Positions 27,856 through 39,423 of a stretch of DNA of 64,000 nt are shown in pieces; position 1 is the first letter of the stretch, and each line of letters starts with the position of its first letter. The position numbers and the translations under genes were made by a program. Source of the DNA: Dictyobacter vulcani (GTDB lineage Bacteria > Chloroflexota > Ktedonobacteria > Ktedonobacterales > Ktedonobacteraceae); contig NZ_BKZW01000001.1 of assembly GCF_008974265.1 (NCBI RefSeq), positions 1,364,001 through 1,428,000 on the forward strand, written 5' to 3'. Below the pieces are notes generated by a model, which worked only from the letters and a program-made list of their open reading frames with translations, was not told the origin of the DNA and did no database searches.

Positions 27856-28881
27856 TTATGAATGCCAGACAAACGACACACCGGGTCCAGGTGTATGATG
27901 TGCCCAGGAGAATTGTCCCCAACCAACAACGTTCCAGTTGGTAGTTTCCACCGAGCCATCAGCATTAATCTTCTCAACCACACCTACGTGTCCCACCCCA
28001 CCGGCATACTGGGTACCGGGTTGCAACACAATAATCGAAGGCAGATGAGGTGTAGTGGTCACATTCCAACCACTATAATTCCTGGCATTGTAAGCCCAAT
28101 CCCCGGCATTACCGGTCCAGGGTACTGCATAGCCGGTCAGATGATGATATTCATAGTCTGCCCAGTAAGTACATTGTCCGGCAGTAAATGGATTGTAAAA
28201 ACTGCCATCAGCAATCGTACCAGTGCTAGATGAAATACCGCCAGTAGTGCCCGTTGAACCAGGATTCACTGGCTGTTGTGGCTGAACCGGCTGTTGTGGT
28301 TGAACCGGCTGTTGCGGCAAATTATTCGTCTGGGTGCCATCTGGCAACGTGAAATTATTCTGTACGCCAGCAAAGCTATATTTACCGCCGGCTCCGTTTA
28401 ATTCAAAACCATCCTGGGTGACTGCCGTGGCGGTAGCCGCTTCAGCCGCAATCAGAGCGGTATTGTTCTGCTGCGACTTACTTGTATTCATGCTGGGATT
28501 AAAAATCTTGCTCAAGCTATTCGCCGAGCCAGGACCCATCGGCAACACCGCTGCCAGTACTCCCAGTATTACAGCTACCAGAGCAACAGTCGCTCCAATA
28601 TTCACGACGGCACGCCTTCCCTTAGGAGGACGCAATGTACCCGCACTTTTCTTGCCCGTAGCTGGAATCAATAGAGGTTTGCGTTGCGTTGGTGTCAACT
28701 CATGTGTCACCGGAGCAACAGTAACCTGATCTACTTCTCCATTTTGCGCCTCTTTCAACGCTATTGACTTCTGCTCAGCAGAGGGAAAGGATGTTGTCAC
28801 ACCACCCGTCTGCGGGGTAGATGTCGCAAAATCCAGTTGTTCTACGCCATGGGACGTATCAGTGTATTCATTTGAAAACAT
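27856..28881 (-). CDS. Membrane-anchored CHAP domain protein 1
   Basis: 341 residues. A polar N-terminal region with the shared LIPATGKKSAGTLRPPKGRR stretch precedes a membrane helix (about residues 90-113). The extracytoplasmic part holds the paralogue motif LIAAEAATATAVTQDGF, a three-fold QPQQPV linker, then a CHAP amidase/endopeptidase domain (about 225-341). The catalytic Cys is in GQCTYWADYEYH, the His in GHVGVVE and the Asn in TTNWN. It probably cleaves or remodels peptidoglycan at the outer face. It is the last of three consecutive paralogues. The ATG at 28881 follows AAGG. Confidence 0.86.
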   Translation of the reverse strand: MFSNEYTDTSHGVEQLDFATSTPQTGGVTTSFPSAEQKSIALKEAQNGEVDQVTVAPVTHELTPTQRKPLLIPATGKKSAGTLRPPKGRRAVVNIGATVALVAVILGVLAAVLPMGPGSANSLSKIFNPSMNTSKSQQNNTALIAAEAATATAVTQDGFELNGAGGKYSFAGVQNNFTLPDGTQTNNLPQQPVQPQQPVQPQQPVNPGSTGTTGGISSSTGTIADGSFYNPFTAGQCTYWADYEYHHLTGYAVPWTGNAGDWAYNARNYSGWNVTTTPHLPSIIVLQPGTQYAGGVGHVGVVEKINADGSVETTNWNVVGWGQFSWAHHTPGPGVSFVWHS

Positions 28882-29061
28882 GTATACAAACCTTCAGTTC
28901 GTTAGAATTATTTCTCTTATGAGCCGGCAATCAATTGCACTTCTGCAGGCCTCCAATCACAGCGTATTCAATTACGTCTATGTAAGTCAAATCATCGATA
29001 TTTATCAGGACTATGGAGCTATACCTTTTTAGCTTTTTTACGATAAAAGCTGCATAAAAAT

Positions 29062-29093
29062 CAAACGGAGATAGAGTACTCTATCTCCGTTTG
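29062..29093 (-). terminator. Intrinsic terminator after CHAP 2
   Basis: A fully palindromic 32-base element (arms CAAACGGAGATAGAGT and its complement) is followed on the minus strand by ATTTTTATG. It lies 15 bases after the CHAP 2 stop. Confidence 0.85.
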
Positions 29094-29107
29094 TGCACAA
29101 TTACTGT

Positions 29108-30067
29108 TTAGCCGGGGAACCAGACGAATCTAACGCCAGGTCCTGGATGGAAAGTAACCCAGCTGGTAGTGGCCCAACCGCCATTCCAGTTCCAGTTACT
29201 GGTTGAAACACCATTATAAGGATTTGCCACCCCGGTCTCGACCACGGCGACATGCCCATATGAGCCAGCACCCTGAGTATAGGGAGCCAGAACGATGATC
29301 GAGGGTCCATTGGGGTTAGGCACAGAAGAGGTTCTCCACCCATAAGCAGGAGCCTGATAGGCCCAATCGCCCGCGTTACCGAGCCAGGGCACCCAGTGAC
29401 CAGTTAACTGGTGATAGCGCATATTGGCCCAATAGGTGCATTGTCCATAGAAAAAGCGGCTCAAACTGCCCTGATCCGCTGCTGGAATGGTGGTGGTGGT
29501 GGTGGTGGTCGGCGCAGTTGTTACACCAGCATACACCTGGTTACCTGCGTCAAAACCATCCTGGGTGACCGCGGTGGCGGTAGCCGCCTCAGCCGCAATC
29601 AGGGCGGTATCATTCTTCTTAGAGGTCGTTGAATTCGAACTGGGATTAAATATTTTTGCCAGGGTACTATTTGCCTCGCCATTACCAGTCGGAAGTACAG
29701 CCACCAGAGCGCCAAATAAAATCACCATTAATACCAGAGCCACGCCTGCGTGAACCACGGCCCGCCTTCCCTTAGGAGGACGTAACATTCCAGTGCTTTT
29801 CTTGCCCGTGCCTGGAATCAATACAGGTTCACGCAATGACTTCGTCGTATGCTGGTTCTGTACTGTACCTGGCATCATGGCAGAATCTAATGGCAACGGA
29901 ACAAGGGGAAATTGTGCCTCACCAGGAGCTTGCATCGCAGTGTTCGATCCAGAGGATGGATCCGGATCCATCAGCATGCTCGAAGCTCCACCACCCATTT
30001 GTGGTGTATGAGATCCCCCATTAGTGTGTTCACCTTCGGCATTACGAGAACGGTCACGAAATAACAT
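29108..30067 (-). CDS. Membrane-anchored CHAP domain protein 2
   Basis: About 319 residues, the same architecture as its neighbours. The polar N-terminus starts MLFRDRSRN. The shared basic LIPGTGKKSTGMLRPPKGRR segment is followed by a membrane helix (about residues 102-122) and LIAAEAATATAVTQDGF. A run of six threonines (encoded by GGT repeats read in reverse) leads to the CHAP domain, with Cys in GQCTYWANMRYH, His in GHVAVVE and Asn in TSNWNWNGG. The ATG at 30067 is chosen because GAAGG lies eight bases before it; ORF starts further upstream are too close to that site. It is likely a peptidoglycan hydrolase. Confidence 0.86.
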   Translation of the reverse strand: MLFRDRSRNAEGEHTNGGSHTPQMGGGASSMLMDPDPSSGSNTAMQAPGEAQFPLVPLPLDSAMMPGTVQNQHTTKSLREPVLIPGTGKKSTGMLRPPKGRRAVVHAGVALVLMVILFGALVAVLPTGNGEANSTLAKIFNPSSNSTTSKKNDTALIAAEAATATAVTQDGFDAGNQVYAGVTTAPTTTTTTTIPAADQGSLSRFFYGQCTYWANMRYHQLTGHWVPWLGNAGDWAYQAPAYGWRTSSVPNPNGPSIIVLAPYTQGAGSYGHVAVVETGVANPYNGVSTSNWNWNGGWATTSWVTFHPGPGVRFVWFPG

Positions 30068-30286
30068 ACACATTACCTTCAATCTTACGCAGGTGCATCA
30101 GATACGACGCTTCAAATAGATTAGTTCAAATACTCAATTTGACTTTACCTAAATACTAGCGATTCAGTCAATTAATCAGACTTTTTGTAGGACTATATAA
30201 CTATCATGTATTTAAAGGTAAAGATTTTTAAAATAGCGCAATGCTTGTCTTACATGAGACCTGCGTCGCATTCTTCGAATAAAGAA

Positions 30287-30355
30287 GATGGCTTATACTG
30301 ATTTTTTCATGGCGATACGATTGATATCGTGACGAAAAATTCAGTATAAGCCATC
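30287..30355. repeat. Long inverted repeat, possible MITE or terminator
   Basis: GATGGCTTATACTGA and the following T-run (left arm 30287-30308) are mirrored at 30334-30355 with one or two mismatches, and the loop itself holds a smaller stem (ATACGAT/ATCGT). It lies 110 bases after the CHAP 3 stop, in the 30068-30466 gap. No transposase is present. Confidence 0.5.
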
Positions 30356-30466
30356 CAGCGAACACAGCATATATGTTCTTGCTCTGACGCCTCGTTCCTA
30401 CGGCGCTGACATTATTTTTGCGTGAAAGTAACGTCAATCATAAAAAACGATTGCACAGCGCGTTTG

Positions 30467-31566
30467 TCAATCTGGATACCAGAGAAAACTGATACCACGA
30501 CCAGGATAAAATGTATGCCAGGTAAGGGTGGCCCAGTCGCCATTCCAGTTCCAATTACTGGTCAGGACACTACCGTCAGCATTGACCTTTTCAACAACGG
30601 CAACATGGCCATACGCGCCAGCGCCCTGGGCATAGGGACCAAAAACCATAATCGAGGCACCGCGTGGATTGGGAGTACTCGAGAGATTCCAACCATACGC
30701 AGGAGCTTGATAAGCCCATTGATAGGCATTTCCTAACCAGGGTATCCAATGTCCGGTCTCCTGATGATAGCGTTGATTGGCCCAATAGGTACATTGTCCA
30801 TAAAAAAAACGATGCAAATTCCCGATATCCACAGCAGAAACATGGAGATCCAGCGGAGCAACCTTGACTCCCGCATAGACACGGCCACCACCGGGATCAA
30901 ATCCATCGACGGTGACGGCGGTGGCGGTGGCCGACTGAGCCTGAATCAGGGCTGTATCGTTTTTTCGCACCGATGTCGTATAAAAGGGAAAAGAAAAGCT
31001 GGCATAGAGATGCTCGCTCTTGTCGACTGGCACCAGCGCCATGATGCCTCCTACGGCAAGAAATATCGATAAGATGCTGATTGCACCATGCACGATTAAA
31101 CTCCGCCCCTGTAATGGCGTTGCCGCCACCGGCACCGTTTTTTTCATCCCATTGCCGGGAATCCATAGTGACGGTCTGGCTAGTGGCTGTGGTGGAATGA
31201 CTGAGCGCACAATTTCCTCGGTCCTTTGCCCTCCTGTCGCTTGAGCTTTTAACATGGTCGGATCAGGATTAATGGGTAAAACCTGGGGAAGCGCCGTTAC
31301 AGGTAGCCGCGAACTGGGAAATTGCCGCCCCCATCAGGAAAGGGGTGAAATGAGCGTTGAGTGGCTAAAATATATTCACTGGAAACTGCTGACGGAAACA
31401 ATGGAGGAGTATGGACGGCATCATAAGAAAAGAAATGCTCATTTTCAGGAAAAGGCAATTGTTCAATCGGAACGTCGAGCCCTGCGGCTTCATGTACCGG
31501 AGGGACTATATGGCTACGCTGCCGATAGAGATTCTTCCGTTTACGATAACGATCTGAAAACAACAT
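30467..31566 (-). CDS. Membrane-anchored CHAP domain protein 3 (frameshifted as read)
   Basis: The third paralogue. The N-terminal part (start MLFSDRYRKRK at 31566, after AAGGT) runs in one frame to FHPFPDGGG. The rest continues in another frame as GRQFPSSRLPVTALPQ, and then through the in-frame Met at 31255. A run of five G (minus strand; 31328-31332) that needs six explains the break; joined length is about 366 residues. It has a membrane helix (about 160-180), the altered motif LIQAQSATATAVTVDGF, and a CHAP domain with GQCTYWANQRYH, GHVAVVE and TSNWNWNG. Its N-terminal MLFxDR start resembles CHAP 2. Confidence 0.78.
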
Positions 31567-31899
31567 CCGTAAATACCTTCACAATTTAGCTGAGTTACAC
31601 TACTACATAACAACCCGACACCAAACGTACTCAACTTCTCATGTTAACTGTACTCAAGTCTGACTTTAAAGTCAAATGCACCTCTATTACATAGCAATAT
31701 GGTACTACACAACGTATATGTTAAAATATATACTATAGACTCATAACGCATATATCATTTCTTCTATTTTTCGCACGAGATAGCGTTAGCTTACGATCAA
31801 AGGAGGGATAGAGAGGCATTGAAACACCTACCTGATTACTACAAAACTGACATCATCCATGGTAGGATATGATAGCGATTGCTCAGGAAGCAAAGATAC

Positions 31900-31929
31900 A
31901 TAACCTCTACTTAATGGGGTAGAGGTTAT
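31900..31929. other. Stem-loop in the sedolisin upstream region
   Basis: ATAACCTCTAC pairs with GTAGAGGTTAT around a short loop. It is in the 31567-32054 gap, which is A/T-rich and otherwise holds nothing I can assign. No T-run follows. Confidence 0.45.
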
Positions 31930-32054
31930 ACTTCCAACATATTACTCTTCAAGGTCTTTGGACGTTATATCAGAGAGATGAAGGAAGCAGGTCAAACAAT
32001 CCAGCACCATTAAAAAGGTTCGTAATTTAAAAGATAGTGTTATTAGGAGCTAAA

Positions 32055-33347
32055 ATGAAACGCACCCTGCGTCTTTTTGTCCCCTTGCTGCTGATCATGC
32101 TGATGCTGCCATCATGTGGTCCAGTATTCGCAGTAGGAACGGACGGGCAACCTACCCCCAAAGCCACGAGTGCCAGCAAAGCCACTACCTGTCCCGCTAG
32201 TCTCAGACAACTACCTACCTGCCTGACCCCTGAAGCGATGCGCCAGGCTTACGGCATTCAGCCGTTATATCAAAAAGGTTTTACCGGAAAAGGGCAGACC
32301 ATCGTTGACATTGTTTCCTTTGGCAGCCCAACCTTGCAAGAAGATATGGCCGTGTTCGATAAGACCTTTAATCTGCCAGCGGTAAACCTCCAGGAGATCT
32401 CTCCACTTAACACCCCCGAAAGTGATCCACATCACGACAAATCCGGCTGGGCCGCTGAGACTACGCTGGATGTACAGATTATCCATGCCCTGGCACCAGA
32501 CGCCAAAATAGTCGTATTGATCAGTCCGGTCGCAGAAACTGAAGGCACGGTTGGCCTGCCAGAATTTCGCCAGCTTGAGCAATACACCATTGATCATAAA
32601 CTCGGCAATATTGTTTCTCACAGCTGGGGTGCTTCAGAGTTGACCTTTAAGGATAAAAAAGGTCAGGACGAACTGAAACTGTGGAATCAATTATTAGAAA
32701 CCGCAACCACTCGTCAAGGGATGACCTACTTCTCTTCTTCCGGCGATAATGGTGCCACTGATTATGCAGATCTGGACGCCAAAAAGATCGCCAATGTCCC
32801 TACCACCAGTTTTGCCGCCGATTCTCCCTGGGTGACCAGTGTCGGAGGCACAAGCATGGTGAATAGTAACGGCACGTTCAAGGAAATAGCCTGGGCTGGC
32901 AGTGGTGGCGGCTTTAGCTCCTTCTATGCCACACCTGCGTACCAGAAACTCTTGCCAGCGTCAACCCTGGAGCAATTTAAAGGTCGCCGTGGCGTACCTG
33001 ATGTCTCTGCTGTCGCTGATCCTTTTACTGGAATGGCCGTATATATCGGTGGTAGCTGGACGCAGGCTGGAGGCACAAGTGCCAGTTCGCCAGTCTGGAG
33101 CGCCATCATGGCCCTGGCCAACCAGATGGCCGGTCGCCCGCTCGGTTTTATTAATCCAGCACTGTATAAAATAGCGACAACCGGTACCTACCACCAGGCA
33201 TTTAACGATGTGACCGTCGGCAATAATGATAATCCCGCAGCAAAGGTCAAAGGTTTTGCGGCCACAAGCGGCTGGGATGCCGTCACAGGTTTAGGCACAC
33301 CCAATGCCCAGTACCTGATCCCTGCATTAATCAAAGAAATGTCCTGA
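32055..33347 (+). CDS. Secreted sedolisin (peptidase family S53) without propeptide
   Basis: About 430 residues. An N-terminal signal segment (residues 1-25) ends in LPSC, which might be a lipobox. The catalytic domain shows the S53 residues: Glu135 and Asp139 in WAAETTLDVQ, the oxyanion Asp in SSSGDNGA, and Ser in GGTSASSPVW (about 345). The C-terminal Ca2+ site is DVTVGNND-GWDAVTGLGTPN. Sedolisins are usually made with a ~200-residue prodomain; it is absent here and I see no upstream gene for it. The ATG at 32055 follows TTAGGAG. These enzymes act on proteins outside the cell, often at acid pH. Confidence 0.9.
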   Translation: MKRTLRLFVPLLLIMLMLPSCGPVFAVGTDGQPTPKATSASKATTCPASLRQLPTCLTPEAMRQAYGIQPLYQKGFTGKGQTIVDIVSFGSPTLQEDMAVFDKTFNLPAVNLQEISPLNTPESDPHHDKSGWAAETTLDVQIIHALAPDAKIVVLISPVAETEGTVGLPEFRQLEQYTIDHKLGNIVSHSWGASELTFKDKKGQDELKLWNQLLETATTRQGMTYFSSSGDNGATDYADLDAKKIANVPTTSFAADSPWVTSVGGTSMVNSNGTFKEIAWAGSGGGFSSFYATPAYQKLLPASTLEQFKGRRGVPDVSAVADPFTGMAVYIGGSWTQAGGTSASSPVWSAIMALANQMAGRPLGFINPALYKIATTGTYHQAFNDVTVGNNDNPAAKVKGFAATSGWDAVTGLGTPNAQYLIPALIKEMS

Positions 33348-33372
33348 CAGCGCAACCCGTTCTCATTACGAT

Positions 33373-33420
33373 GATGATATGGAGAAATACTTATGCAAGA
33401 GAGTATTTCTCCATATCATC
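33373..33420. terminator. Stem-loop between sedolisin and asd
   Basis: GATGATATGGAGAAATACT (33373-33391) pairs perfectly with 33402-33420. No T-run, but it lies just after the sedolisin stop. Confidence 0.6.
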
Positions 33421-33473
33421 GCTCCTCTTCAAAATTCCCCTCTGGCTTTGAATCTTTCTCTGTTCTCACGTCA

Positions 33474-33560
33474 TGCTGCCGTAGCGGCAGGTCTTGAGCC
33501 TGCGGCCTCTTCACGCATGAGCGGGGTTCCGTAGCGGGCCCAGCGTACAAACGACAGCCG
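33474..33560. repeat. REP-like cluster of small palindromes
   Basis: Several short hairpins share a GTAGCGG core (TGCCGTAGCGGCA near 33476-33488, and CCGTAGCGGG near 33530-33540), together with AGGTCTTGAGCCT. The style resembles repetitive extragenic palindromes and a similar cluster near 40.2 kb. Confidence 0.35.
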
Positions 33561-33587
33561 TAACGCTTGCTCGGACTCCTGGCAGGA

Positions 33588-34658
33588 TTATAATAGGCCT
33601 TTATAAACACACCATTCGGCGTTTAAGATGGAGCCTCCAGCGGCACCACGAATGGTATTATGGCCCAGCATGACAAACTTGTAACTGAGGATCGGGCAGC
33701 GGCGCAGGCGTCCCAGCGTCACGGTCATACCAGCGCCAGCATCTCGATCGCGCAGCGTTTGTGGTCGATCACGTTCATGTCGATAGCTTAAGGTGTGTTC
33801 CGGCGCACTGGGCAACAGGACCGCCTGCGACTCCGGCACATAGTTTTCCCAGACGGCAATAATCTCCTCAGGACTGGCCTCGCGTCCCAGTTCAATACTG
33901 GCACACTCCAGGTGTCCTTCACGGGTCGCGACACGATTACAATGGGCACTCACCACTAATGGCGCGTCGACAAAGCCACGTCCTTCTTGCCAATCACCCA
34001 GCATCTTCAGCGTTTCACTCTCCACCTTCTCTTCTTCACCACTGATGTACGGAATGGCATTATCCAGAATATCGTATGAAGGGAGTCCTGGATAGCCCGC
34101 GCCAGAAATAGATTGTAGAGTGGTCACCAATACTTTACTGACGCCAAAGACCTGTTGTAAGGGCTTGAGCGCCATAACCAGAGGCGTAGAAGCACAATTG
34201 GCATTGGTGACAATAAAACCAGACCAACCACGCTGTTCTTTCTGTTGAGCCACCGCAGCGATATGGTTCGCATTCACTTCTGGAATCAGCAACGGAACAT
34301 CAGGAGCCATGCGGTGATTCTTCGCGTTACTAAATACCGCCACGCCTGCACGCGCAAAGGCGATCTCAATCTCACCAGCGATCTCACCCGGCAAGGCAGA
34401 AAAGACAATCTTGACCTCTGGCATCTCCTCCGGACGACAACCAACCACGGGCAATGCCGCTACAGCTTCGGGCATATCACCACCCGTCAAACGCCAGACC
34501 GTCGCCTCTGCATATGGACGACCATTGTGCTTGCCAGAAGCCGCCAGCGCGACCACTTCAAACCAGGGATGCTCCTGCAACAACTCGATAAAGCGCTGGC
34601 CAACCATTCCAGTTGCCCCCAGCACACCCACAGGAATCTTCTCGTGTTGTCTCTCCAT
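33588..34658 (-). CDS. asd: Aspartate-semialdehyde dehydrogenase
   Basis: Reduces aspartyl-phosphate to aspartate semialdehyde with NADPH, the branch point to Lys, Thr and Met. The 356-residue product has the N-terminal NADP motif VGVLGATGMVGQRF, active-site Cys in FIVTNANCASTPLV (about 157-170), and the catalytic His region VVSAHCNRVATREGH (about 237-251). The order in the operon is metX-metY-lysC-asd. A terminator-like stem-loop precedes it, so asd may have reduced read-through. Length is typical. Confidence 0.95.
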   Translation of the reverse strand: MERQHEKIPVGVLGATGMVGQRFIELLQEHPWFEVVALAASGKHNGRPYAEATVWRLTGGDMPEAVAALPVVGCRPEEMPEVKIVFSALPGEIAGEIEIAFARAGVAVFSNAKNHRMAPDVPLLIPEVNANHIAAVAQQKEQRGWSGFIVTNANCASTPLVMALKPLQQVFGVSKVLVTTLQSISGAGYPGLPSYDILDNAIPYISGEEEKVESETLKMLGDWQEGRGFVDAPLVVSAHCNRVATREGHLECASIELGREASPEEIIAVWENYVPESQAVLLPSAPEHTLSYRHERDRPQTLRDRDAGAGMTVTLGRLRRCPILSYKFVMLGHNTIRGAAGGSILNAEWCVYKGLL

Positions 34659-34680
34659 AGTTTTTCTATTTTCTTGCTAA

Positions 34681-34718
34681 AAAGGACAGGCAACGCTAGC
34701 GCAGTATGCCCGTCCTTT
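34681..34718 (-). terminator. Terminator-like stem-loop between lysC and asd
   Basis: On the minus strand AAAGGACGGGCA pairs with TGCCTGTCCTTT, followed by further T. It lies about 20 bases before asd in the lysC-asd gap. It may lower asd expression or be an attenuator. Confidence 0.6.
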
Positions 34719-34749
34719 CGTTTCTATTTACTCATTTCAGCATAGAAGA

Positions 34750-36231
34750 TCAGGCTTGACGACGCTCTTGTTTACGCGGAGCAGGGTGGCGCACCAGCGG
34801 AATAACCGGTGCAATCAGATCTCGATGCAAGCAACGTAAGGCCCGCTCGCTTGAACGGTCTTCCACAATCAAGGTAATACCTTGCTCGGATGCTCCCTGT
34901 GAGATAACAGGAATACGCTCACTGGCCAGGGCGGTGATCGCGCGCGCAGAGCTCATTGGATCACTGGTGAAACCTGAACCGATACAGGCACAGGCGGCCA
35001 GGCCACGACGCACCGAGACACGCCAGAGTGTGGCATCCATATCGTGGTGTAATAACTTTACCACTGAATCCACAGACTTCTCATCAACCAGAAACGATAA
35101 ATGATGACCGGATGAAGAGCAGATAGCGACTGGCGCGGCACCTGCTCTGGCAGCCAGCACAAAAACCTGTCCGGCATTCTCCGGCGCGCCAAAGAGATCT
35201 GTACTTTCTACCGTAATTAATGCCAGTTTGCGGCGCGTCGAGATCGCTCCAGCCCCACTTGTTGTATGATCCACCGGACCTATCACAGTGCCGCGAATAT
35301 GCGGGTGAAACGAGTTACGAACCCGGACAGGAATGTTGCGCCAGGCAATCGGAATCAGGGTACGCGGATGCAGAACTTTGGCACCAAACCAGGAGAGCCG
35401 AGCCGCTTCAGCATAGGATAAATGTGGTAATAATCTGGTATTGGCAACCAACCGGGGATCAGCCGTCAGGACACCATCGACGTCGGTATAAATAGAGATA
35501 TCAACACAATCCAGGGCTGCACCAATCGTGGTTGCTGAATAATCTGAGCCATTACGTCCCAGGGTGGTCACAAAACCAGTAACGGTCCGTCCAATAAAAC
35601 CTGCTGCGATCGGGACAATGCCAGCCTGCACCAGAGGATAAATCAACGCCTGAGCATTGGCACGCGTCTCTTCATTTAATGGGTCCGCACCCTCAACCAC
35701 ACCAAAAGGCTGGGAAGGATCATGAGGTGGATGGCTGGTAATGATTACCTCTTTGCTTACTGGTTCAGCCTGTATACCATGCATTCTACTGGCTGCCGAA
35801 ACCAACAGGATCGAGAGTCGCTCACCCCATGATGCCACGGCTGCGGTACGCAGATGTACCATATCACCAGTTGTAGCAACCCTCCGTAAAGTATGTACAT
35901 CCTCGATCAGATGGGAGAAAGCATCCTCAAGGAAATGGAGCAAACGGGTCCGCTCATCGCCCGCTGGTGTGACCTGAGCAGCCGCCTCAATATGCTTCTG
36001 CCGTAGCGCGAGCAATTCTTTATCGCAAGCGACATCCTCACCGGAACATGCGTGACCTGCAATGCGCAATAACTGGTCAGTAACACCGGACATAGCCGAG
36101 ACAACAACTACCGGGAACGGAACAGCGGAATCATGCAGCGTATCAGCTATAATTGATGCAACACGACGAATACGTTCTCCATTACCAACCGAGGTACCAC
36201 CAAATTTTAAGACACAGACAGATTGTTCCAT
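34750..36231 (-). CDS. lysC: Aspartate kinase
   Basis: Phosphorylates L-aspartate, the first step to Met, Lys and Thr. About 493 residues. The catalytic amino-acid-kinase domain begins VCVLKFGGTSVGNGERI (residues about 5-21). It has GRNGSDYSATTIGAALDC with the conserved Asp near residue 240, and YTDVDGVLTADPRLV. The C-terminal part has two ACT-like regulatory modules (about 330-400 and 405-480), the usual site for amino-acid feedback. The ATG at 36231 is preferred over 36261, because the residues before it are unlike the family. It lies within the methionine operon. Confidence 0.93.
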   Translation of the reverse strand: MEQSVCVLKFGGTSVGNGERIRRVASIIADTLHDSAVPFPVVVVSAMSGVTDQLLRIAGHACSGEDVACDKELLALRQKHIEAAAQVTPAGDERTRLLHFLEDAFSHLIEDVHTLRRVATTGDMVHLRTAAVASWGERLSILLVSAASRMHGIQAEPVSKEVIITSHPPHDPSQPFGVVEGADPLNEETRANAQALIYPLVQAGIVPIAAGFIGRTVTGFVTTLGRNGSDYSATTIGAALDCVDISIYTDVDGVLTADPRLVANTRLLPHLSYAEAARLSWFGAKVLHPRTLIPIAWRNIPVRVRNSFHPHIRGTVIGPVDHTTSGAGAISTRRKLALITVESTDLFGAPENAGQVFVLAARAGAAPVAICSSSGHHLSFLVDEKSVDSVVKLLHHDMDATLWRVSVRRGLAACACIGSGFTSDPMSSARAITALASERIPVISQGASEQGITLIVEDRSSERALRCLHRDLIAPVIPLVRHPAPRKQERRQA

Positions 36232-36260
36232 AGCACACCACCAGCCTTTATCAAACGACA

Positions 36261-36310
36261 TTGGGATCTGCAGTCCTTTTTCAGTGCAGAAAACGCACTA
36301 CAGATCCCAA
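36261..36310 (-). other. Stem-loop between metY and lysC
   Basis: TTGGGATCTG (36261-36270) pairs with CAGATCCCAA (36301-36310), and an inner AGTGC/GCACT stem lies inside. No T-run follows. It might be a processing site that separates metXY from lysC-asd. Confidence 0.5.
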
Positions 36311-36321
36311 AGAGGACTTAG

Positions 36322-38818
<2,497 letters not shown>

Positions 38819-38844
38819 GTTACACTCCTTCCTGGAAAAAGGAA

Positions 38845-39122
38845 CAAAAAAAACCCTCACCCTACAGGGGCGAGGGGTAAACGTCTTCGCGGTACCACCC
38901 TGGTTTGCTGACACCTCACGATATCAGCCTTTACGAGTGTTATCCAGGCACCCACCTCTTGTCCACTCATTCATCCACCCCACAAGATAACACTACGGCT
39001 ATAACGTAGCCCACGGCTCAGTCTACTACCTCCAGCGGAGGGTTCAACCTGCAACTCAGAGGCCATCTTCAATGCCGGTACGGCGCTGACATCTCATCTG
39101 CATCAACTCTCTGTAGCCGCCC
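38845..39122 (-). promoter_or_regulatory. T-box riboswitch of the met operon (probable Met-tRNA specifier)
   Basis: The minus strand carries the T-box core AGGGTGGTACCGCG at 38888-38901. It is followed by a terminator (CCCTCGCCC paired with GGGTGAGGG, 38854-38876) ending in eight T. Upstream, GCTGATA/TGTCAGC forms a Stem III and GTGTTATC/GATAACAC another stem. Stem I begins GCGGCT-ACAGAGAG and closes with AGTTGC. In its specifier loop GAAG-AUG-G places AUG (plus-strand 39064-39066), so the likely tRNA is methionine. An uncharged tRNA would stabilise the antiterminator and allow metX transcription. The core is certain; the Met assignment is by hand folding. Confidence 0.88.
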
Positions 39123-39198
39123 TTAACATTTACTCTTCCTCTTCAACGTATTTCTTTTTTTAGCTTGTAAAGTACACGAGATTCCAGGAAACAGGTAA

Positions 39199-39362
39199 CA
39201 AAAAAGCCCCTCTCTCAGGGGGGCCGCTACATTGCTGTTCCCCTCATCTTGCAAAACATGAAAACATGTTTCACCGGAATTGGCACCCTGCTTGCTACAT
39301 TGCAAAGCGGGTTGCCGGGCTTCACAGGGCCGTATCCCTCCACCTCTCTTGATGAGAGCAGT
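39199..39362 (-). promoter_or_regulatory. SAM-I riboswitch with terminator
   Basis: On the minus strand the S-box consensus is present: CTCTCATCAAGAGAGGTGG, AGGGATACGGCCCTGTGAAG, CCCGGCAACC, GGTGCCAATTCC and a P1 partner GATGAG (39242-39362 for the aptamer). A terminator follows at 39199-39227 (GCCCC and GGGGC arms with TTTTTT). High S-adenosylmethionine would terminate transcription here, before the T-box leader is made. The order is SAM-I then T-box then metX. Confidence 0.95.
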
Positions 39363-39423
39363 TACTACTGCAAATATTCAGTTATGGTATGTTCTTTTTA
39401 AAGTTATGCTTTAACTTTTGTAG

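Noticed and set aside
29487..29520. GGT repeat tract
   Set aside because: Encodes the threonine linker of CHAP 2; not an independent repeat element.
33416..33610. 64-codon frame after asd
   Set aside because: Overlaps the asd end and REP-like hairpins; no ribosome site or known domain.
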